A DNA stretch of 64,000 nt from Aquilaria yunnanensis (lineage: Eukaryota; Streptophyta; Magnoliopsida; Malvales; Thymelaeaceae): assembly GCA_039654915.1 (NCBI GenBank), contig CM077594.1:91402893-91466892 (forward strand), given 5' to 3'. Positions within the stretch are counted from its first letter, which is position 1. Every line of letters starts with the position of its first letter. Below, in pieces: positions 58,913-64,000 of this stretch. The position numbers and the translations under genes were made by a program. A model generated the notes under the pieces. The model made no database searches and was not told where the DNA came from. It saw nothing but the letters and a program-made list of their open reading frames with translations.

Positions 58913-59622
58913 TTTAAAATCAAACTGTTCATCAAACCGTTAGAATGTCCGGGTCACAGTTTGACCGGTTCAACCGTCGGGTCAAAACTTTTTCACTAGT
59001 TTTGTTAGTACATGTTTCGGGATTAGGCAGGATTAGGCAGGGGCTTTGTTGAGCATTTTAAAATAAAGAGAGTGAAATTATAAGTATAAAAAGTTCAAGA
59101 ACTGATCTCAGAGTTTTTCTAATATATATATATATATATATCTAAACCTAGTTCCACACTTGTTTTCTCTCTTCAGCTGCCAAATTTGTTTCTTCTAATC
59201 AGCCGCTAGACTTGTCTCTTCCCTTCGGCGCTGGTTGCACCAACTATTCCCCTTTTTCTTCTTTTGTTTAATTACTTTTTTTTTTTAAATGGAATCCTTC
59301 ATCACTTAATTTGTTGTCTTCTATGGAAGATCCATTACCTTGGGCCTCATTCTCAAACTTCAAACTCTCTCTCAATGTCATTCTTATTACTGTCAGTCTC
59401 TTCATTCAAGTTTTCTAGTTTTTTTTTATTTATTTATTTTTAAGTTTTCACAACTCTTAAATAAACCATCAGTTTGTTTCAGGTTATCGGTTCATCGGTT
59501 TAACTATTTTGGGAGGTTTTGACTGGTTTTTTACCAAGCGTATAATGGAATGACAGCTAGACTGGAAGGATATACAATTCATGATTATACCGGTTGAACT
59601 GGCTAGTCCAGTCTGGCTTTGA
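58913..59622. mobile_element. Candidate inverted-repeat MITE
   Basis: The left side (ATCAAACTGTTCATCAAACC, then TTTGACCGGTTCAACCG) and the right side (ACCGGTTGAACTGGC, then GTCTGGCTTTGATAA) are imperfect complements. The flanking 9-mers CATTGTTTT and CATTGGTTT agree at 8 of 9. The interior is non-coding with a TA microsatellite near 59120-59140. The ends and superfamily are uncertain. Confidence 0.35.
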
Positions 59623-59639
59623 TAACATTGGTTTCTATT

Positions 59640-60624
59640 AGATGCGAAATTTTAAGTTGTGTTTGGCAAAGAAAAATGTTTTCAAAAGTTAAAACTAGTG
59701 TTTACAATCCTGCACTGATGTGGCATTTTCTATCCAATATAATGACTTTTGGGGAAAAATAAATAAATATAAATAAAACATTTTATTGAGGTTAAAGATA
59801 CACTACCAACAAAACGCAAGTTAAAGTAAATGTGAACACTGGGCTGGGTGGACCTCACCCAACCCGAAACTAGCTTTGGTCAAACTTGTTAAGCTTGGTC
59901 AAAGTTCGGATCACCTTGGCATGTAGAAGACTCGGCAAATGTTAGGCCGTGTATGGGCCTGAGGAGGACGAGCCTAAAATTGGCCCAAGCACGCGAAGAA
60001 AATTGGGTCCGTCTCGACTCAGCCTAGGCTCGAATGGGTCGGACCTACCATTTTAAAATACCTCCAATGGCTACCTGATTCAAACAAAAAATGAGAAAAT
60101 TGTAGGTTAAGGACCTATGCCTGGTTCTAATGGCCAGAATGGGATAAAACTTTTTTTACCCCCCCCCCCTCCCCAAACATTAAAAAAAAGGCTAGTTTTC
60201 AAGGTTATTTTCGTCTAACCAAAATTTTCCCACTCCTATAAACCAACCCTCATTTCTCACTTCCTCACACAACTTCCTACATTCTTCTCTCTATATCTAC
60301 TAGTTTTTCTACATCTTTTCTCGAGTCTTTACAGATTATAGGTATTCATTTTGGTTTGGTTTATTGAAATGTTTTGTCATTTGTCATATAAGCCCCATTC
60401 TAATTTGTTTGTAAGTGTCTCTTGGCTTTGTTATGAATAAAATTTACACTAGTTGTGGTGTTTTTTTTTTCAAATAATTATAAAAATAAGTAAATACTTT
60501 CAAAAAAGTAATAAATTATTTTAAAAATCTAAATAAAATAAAATAAAAGCCCAAACCGGGCCCAAGCCCAAGCCCGGCCAGGCCCACCGACCATCACTAA
60601 GTTGAAGTTAAGTTGGGTTCTAGA
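59640..60624. other. Intergenic DNA, no gene seen
   Basis: Two GC-rich patches (about 59840-60040 and 60550-60595, with CCCAAACCGGGCCC-type words) lie in AT-rich sequence. A C tract is at 60159-60175. No frame, RNA gene or element end can be supported. Confidence 0.4.
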
Positions 60625-61660
60625 AATAAATATACTTGATAATTTAATTTCATGTTAGTCCTTTAACTTTAAATATCATACTGTTTTAGTCCTTAACTTA
60701 TTGACCAGTTTGTTTTTGTCTTAAACCCATTAAAAACATTCCAATTTAGTTCATCACCAAATGTATCACATATTATAATTTTAAAAAATCTTCATTCTAA
60801 TTTTTTACTTTCCTAAAAATCATTTCTCTAATCACATATTATATTATATAAATGTTAATTAAATTTTATGAGTAAATTTCATGAACGACCTATTAAATTT
60901 AAATAGCCAACTATTTTAGTCACTAACCTATTAATCATTCTATTTTAGTCTAATGAGTAAATTGCATAAAAATTTCAAAACTTTTATTTGGATTGCAAAT
61001 ATATATCTAATTTCTCAATTGTTACTTAGTGGTCCCAAATGTTTTCCCTCTATTACAAATTCATCTCTAGCTCTATGCTAAACACAGTTGGTACAGAAAT
61101 TTGATTTATAGAGAAAAAAAATTTGATAATTTGCATAGTCTATTAACCATCAATTAATTATTGTAAAACTTTGAATTTAGTAGAAAATAATTTTCAAATA
61201 GTTTAAATTTATTAACTTTCACATAACTATCTAGTATTGATTTTTTAAGTTTTAATTTAAAATATTTGGTAATTGTAATTTCATTAATTCAAAGTATGTC
61301 ATAATATTTTAATAGTTAATGGACTATATAAAATATTTATTTTCCCTCATACAAATCAGCTTTTTGTACCAACTCGGTTTATAATGGGGTCATTGATGAA
61401 TTGTAATGAAGAGAAAAGATTTGGGACCATTAAGCAAAAAGTAAGACGTTAAGAATGGATTTGCAACCAAAACTTAAAGGTTTGAGATTCTTGGTGCAAT
61501 TTTCCATGGTTTAAATCCATTAAAAATGTTTCACTTTGGTTCCTCATCAAATGAAATTACATATCATACTTCCACAAAAAAATGGTACTAACTTTTAGTT
61601 TCCAAAAGATCATTTTTTGAATCACATGCTATTCTATAAATATTACTGAAATTTCTAGAA
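60625..61660. repeat. Tandemly duplicated segment, second copy split by an inserted element
   Basis: Segment A at about 60640-60878 (ATTTCATGTTAGTCC, CCCATTAAAAACATTCC, AATCACATATTATATTATAT) is followed by a diverged second copy. Copy 2 starts at about 60885 (ATTTCATGAACGACC), breaks at about 60955 and resumes at about 61505 (TCCATTAAAAATGTTTC, AATCACATGCTATTCTATA). The break holds a separate inverted-repeat element. Confidence 0.55.
60956..61504. mobile_element. Inverted-repeat element inside the duplicated segment
   Basis: The left arm (TAAATTGCATAAAAATTTC, then GGTCCCAAATGTTTTC) pairs with the right arm, whose complement reads AAAATTGCACCAAGAATC, then GGTCCCAAATCTTTTC. The arms are about 110 bp and the whole unit about 550 bp. 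The interior is AT-rich and non-coding. The ends are fixed only to within a few bases, and no clear target duplication is seen. Confidence 0.55.
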
Positions 61661-63009
61661 TTGTTAATTTAAGTTTTAACAATAAATAAAACATATGGTA
61701 TTATAATTATAATTTTATTTATATTTATTCTACATTATATAATCAATAGTTTTTAGAATTTCTTTATCTATGTAGTATGGAGTCAATGATTTATTATATT
61801 ACCACATATCATGTATGGATGGCAAGAATGAAAATATAATGTCATGTAGAAATCCTTACTACATGTATATCAATATGTATTTGATGAACAAAAAAAACTA
61901 AAGGATAAACTACATAGACTATCCTACTATTTCATAAACAATAAGATGATTAACTTAAATGTTATTTACAAATCACTAAATGCATGCTTATGCATAATGA
62001 TAAAAAAAAAAATTATGATAAAAATATAAAATTTTGTGCTCTTATCCAACTGATTTATCACATTTCTAAAGTATTATATAAGTTATTAATCATCATATTT
62101 TTGCACCTAAAGAAATCAAACACTTTTGTCTTCCCTTTTAATACTTCTTCATCTGCAATTTCCTTTTGAGATTTTTTTCCCTGCCAAACAAAATGTCTTG
62201 AAATCCTCTTAATTTTAAATAAATTCAATGAAATAAAAATTTTATATTTCTTTAAATACTTTATGCTTACTCTCTTTTTTTTAACCATAAACAACTTGAC
62301 TATTAAGAATTTATGTTAATGTAGTTAATTTGAGAATAGTTCTCAAATTTGTATTTTCTGTATTAACAAAAACAAATTTAATATGTGTACCAACTTTTAC
62401 TTTAATTCAATTTCATCTATTTCACTCCTGTAGGTGGCAAATTTTTCTTCTTCATTACGTAGTTTTAGCCCTTTGATCATGAATACATTGCAAATATATT
62501 TTTCTATCTCTTTTATGACAATTTATAAATTAGTAATTAGCAAATGCCATGAAAAAAGTGATTAAAATCCCACTACCACAAGTCCTATAGTTGATTCAAT
62601 AACTATATTTTTTATACATTTTTCACAGTACAACTCATCTTCAGTTTTATTTTTTTTATAGTAAAGTTTGTCTTTACCACCGACATACAAAATGTATTAA
62701 TGAATAAAATAATTATCTTTTCTTTATATGTGTTAATTTAAAAAAGAACATAAAATTTATGTTGCTTCAGAATCGCATTACTTTATCATAATTTCTGAAT
62801 TTTTCATAGTAATTAATAATCAAGATAAAACTTATAATTAAATAAATATAAATTTTTGAAATATTAAAAAATTACTAACTCTGTACATCGCAGAAGCATG
62901 TTTAACTAGTAATAATTAAAAGTTAGAGTTGAACTTTTCTTTATATAATCAAGTTTTTGTCGGACCTCAAATAAGGTCGAGGAAAAATGCTGAAGGGCAT
63001 GAGTTCAAT
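61661..63009. other. AT-rich intergenic DNA, no gene seen
   Basis: Long AT-rich sequence. Frames at 61984-62294 translate A/T runs and show no domain. No repeat ends are recognised. Confidence 0.45.
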
Positions 63010-63440
63010 AATCCCTCATGATGCCTTCTAACCTTTTTCCATTTCCTTTTACCCTTTTCTATTTTCTTTCTTGATTGGTTTCTTTCTTTCTCTTCTTTTC
63101 CTTTTTATTCCTCCCCCTTTTCGTGCTTTCTTCACCAGCCTCTTACCCCGATTTTTTTTTTTCATTTTTTCCAGCTTTTCCAAATTTTTTTTAGTTTCTT
63201 CTTTCGTTTTTTATTCTCCAACCTCTTCTCTTTTTTTTTCCTTCTTTCATTTTTTTCTTCTTTGGTTATGTTTTCAGTTTTGTTTTCATTTTTTATTTTC
63301 TCAATTTTTTATTTTCATTTTCTCATTTTATTTGCTTTTTCTAGTTAATTTTATTTATTAGTTTTCTTTTTCCAGTTTTCTCACTTTTCCATTTCTTCTC
63401 TTTCCAATTCTTTTCCAGATCTTTTCTTTTCTTTTATAAG
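63010..63440 (+). repeat. Polypyrimidine tract, about 430 bp
   Basis: The plus strand is overwhelmingly T and C (TTTCTTTCTCTTCTTTTCC-type words) with few purines. The frame at 63071-63361 is a Phe/Ser/Leu translation of this bias and not a gene. Confidence 0.65.
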
Positions 63441-64000
63441 TTTTATTTTTATTTTATCAATTTGAAAACATTAAAAGAACATACTAAAAAACAGATAAAT
63501 AACATTAAAATAACAGACTAATGACATTAAAAGAACAAATTTATAACTTAGAAGAACAAATTGGTAACACTAAAAGAACATATAGTTTTTTGTTCCTTTT
63601 CAGTTGGATAAACTCCACCTGTTATTCCTAAACTAGTCTCATGTTGTTGAATCATCATCAAACTATCAAATGTTACATTAATCATCATCAAATTATTTAA
63701 TTGTTGTTGCATCATACTATCGTCCATCATAGCCATTAAGTGTAATTTCACGTAAATCTCATGGGACAAATTGTAATTAACCTATTTCTTTATTGAGTAA
63801 CTATGTAGTACACCGAGTGTCTGGAATATGTCTTCATATTCCCTTATGTTTTTATTTTTCTTATTGTTTTTTATATATATTGTGTCTCACATTTAAGACG
63901 CATATCATTTGAGTTTGCTTTTTTATTGTTCCTATTCCCAGGAGTATTCTTATTATTTCATACTATTTATTTCCATGTTCCCTTCTAGTTTCTTACTATT
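63441..64000. other. Intergenic DNA with AAAAGAACA-type repeats
   Basis: At 63470-63600 the word TTAAAAGAACA or a close variant recurs every 20-30 bp. It is the reverse complement of the TGTTCTTTTAA words at 17490-17740 and 20380-20810. The rest is AT-rich without a recognisable gene. Confidence 0.4.

Noticed and set aside
63071..63361. Membrane-like 96-codon frame
   Set aside because: It is the translation of a polypyrimidine tract (Phe/Ser/Leu), so the hydrophobicity is a composition artefact.
1..64000. tRNA, rRNA or known small RNA genes
   Set aside because: I saw no tRNA-like A and B boxes in order, no rRNA segments and no snRNA signatures. A covariance-model scan would be decisive.

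Overview
This is a eukaryotic nuclear window, almost certainly from a flowering plant and probably a eudicot. It holds spliced GT-AG genes, a plant WNK-type kinase, a Ty1/copia retrotransposon primed by initiator-Met tRNA, several Mutator-like (MULE) DNA transposons with 10-bp target duplications, Stowaway-like MITEs, and long AT-rich intergenic DNA. I cannot name the species. All exon models were made by hand from splice sites and reading frame.

Only two host genes are clear. One is a two-exon gene for a 75-residue conserved plant protein of unknown function (2935-3239, +). The other is a seven-exon WNK kinase gene (30205-33111, +). The rest is mobile or unassigned DNA: a very young, apparently intact copia element with LTRs I find identical (8464-16837); a LINE relic split by a small non-autonomous LTR element (about 18.0-20.3 kb); a nested pair of non-autonomous MULEs with perfect 10-bp target duplications (23251-25986 with 24378-25642 inside it); a 1.8-kb foldback element ending about 310 bp upstream of the WNK start (28098-29894); and several MITE-sized inverted-repeat elements.

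The main discovery is one 22,252-bp Mutator-like transposon at 34695-56946. About 40-bp terminal inverted repeats and a perfect 10-bp target duplication (TAGATGTATG) delimit it. It carries three multi-exon genes: a ULP1-like (C48) SUMO-protease-type gene (+), a FAR1/MULE transposase gene (-) with an in-frame TAG before its C-terminal tail, and a plant-mobile-domain (PMD) gene (-) with a very acidic C-terminus. The ULP1 and transposase genes converge tail to tail, and the PMD gene lies upstream of the transposase on the same strand.

The outer parts of that element are inverted copies of one AT-rich array (unit roughly AAAAAGCGATTAAAAATT). The array sits in the long 5' intron of the ULP1 gene and in the 2.5-kb first intron of the PMD gene, and a third copy lies next to the right terminus. 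Next to it is a 2-kb minisatellite with a 382-bp higher-order period. The element therefore looks like a large autonomous or recently autonomous MULE whose two end genes share a duplicated 5' architecture. A likely reading, which is inference, is that the transposase moves the element while the ULP1 and PMD proteins counter host SUMO-dependent or silencing control.
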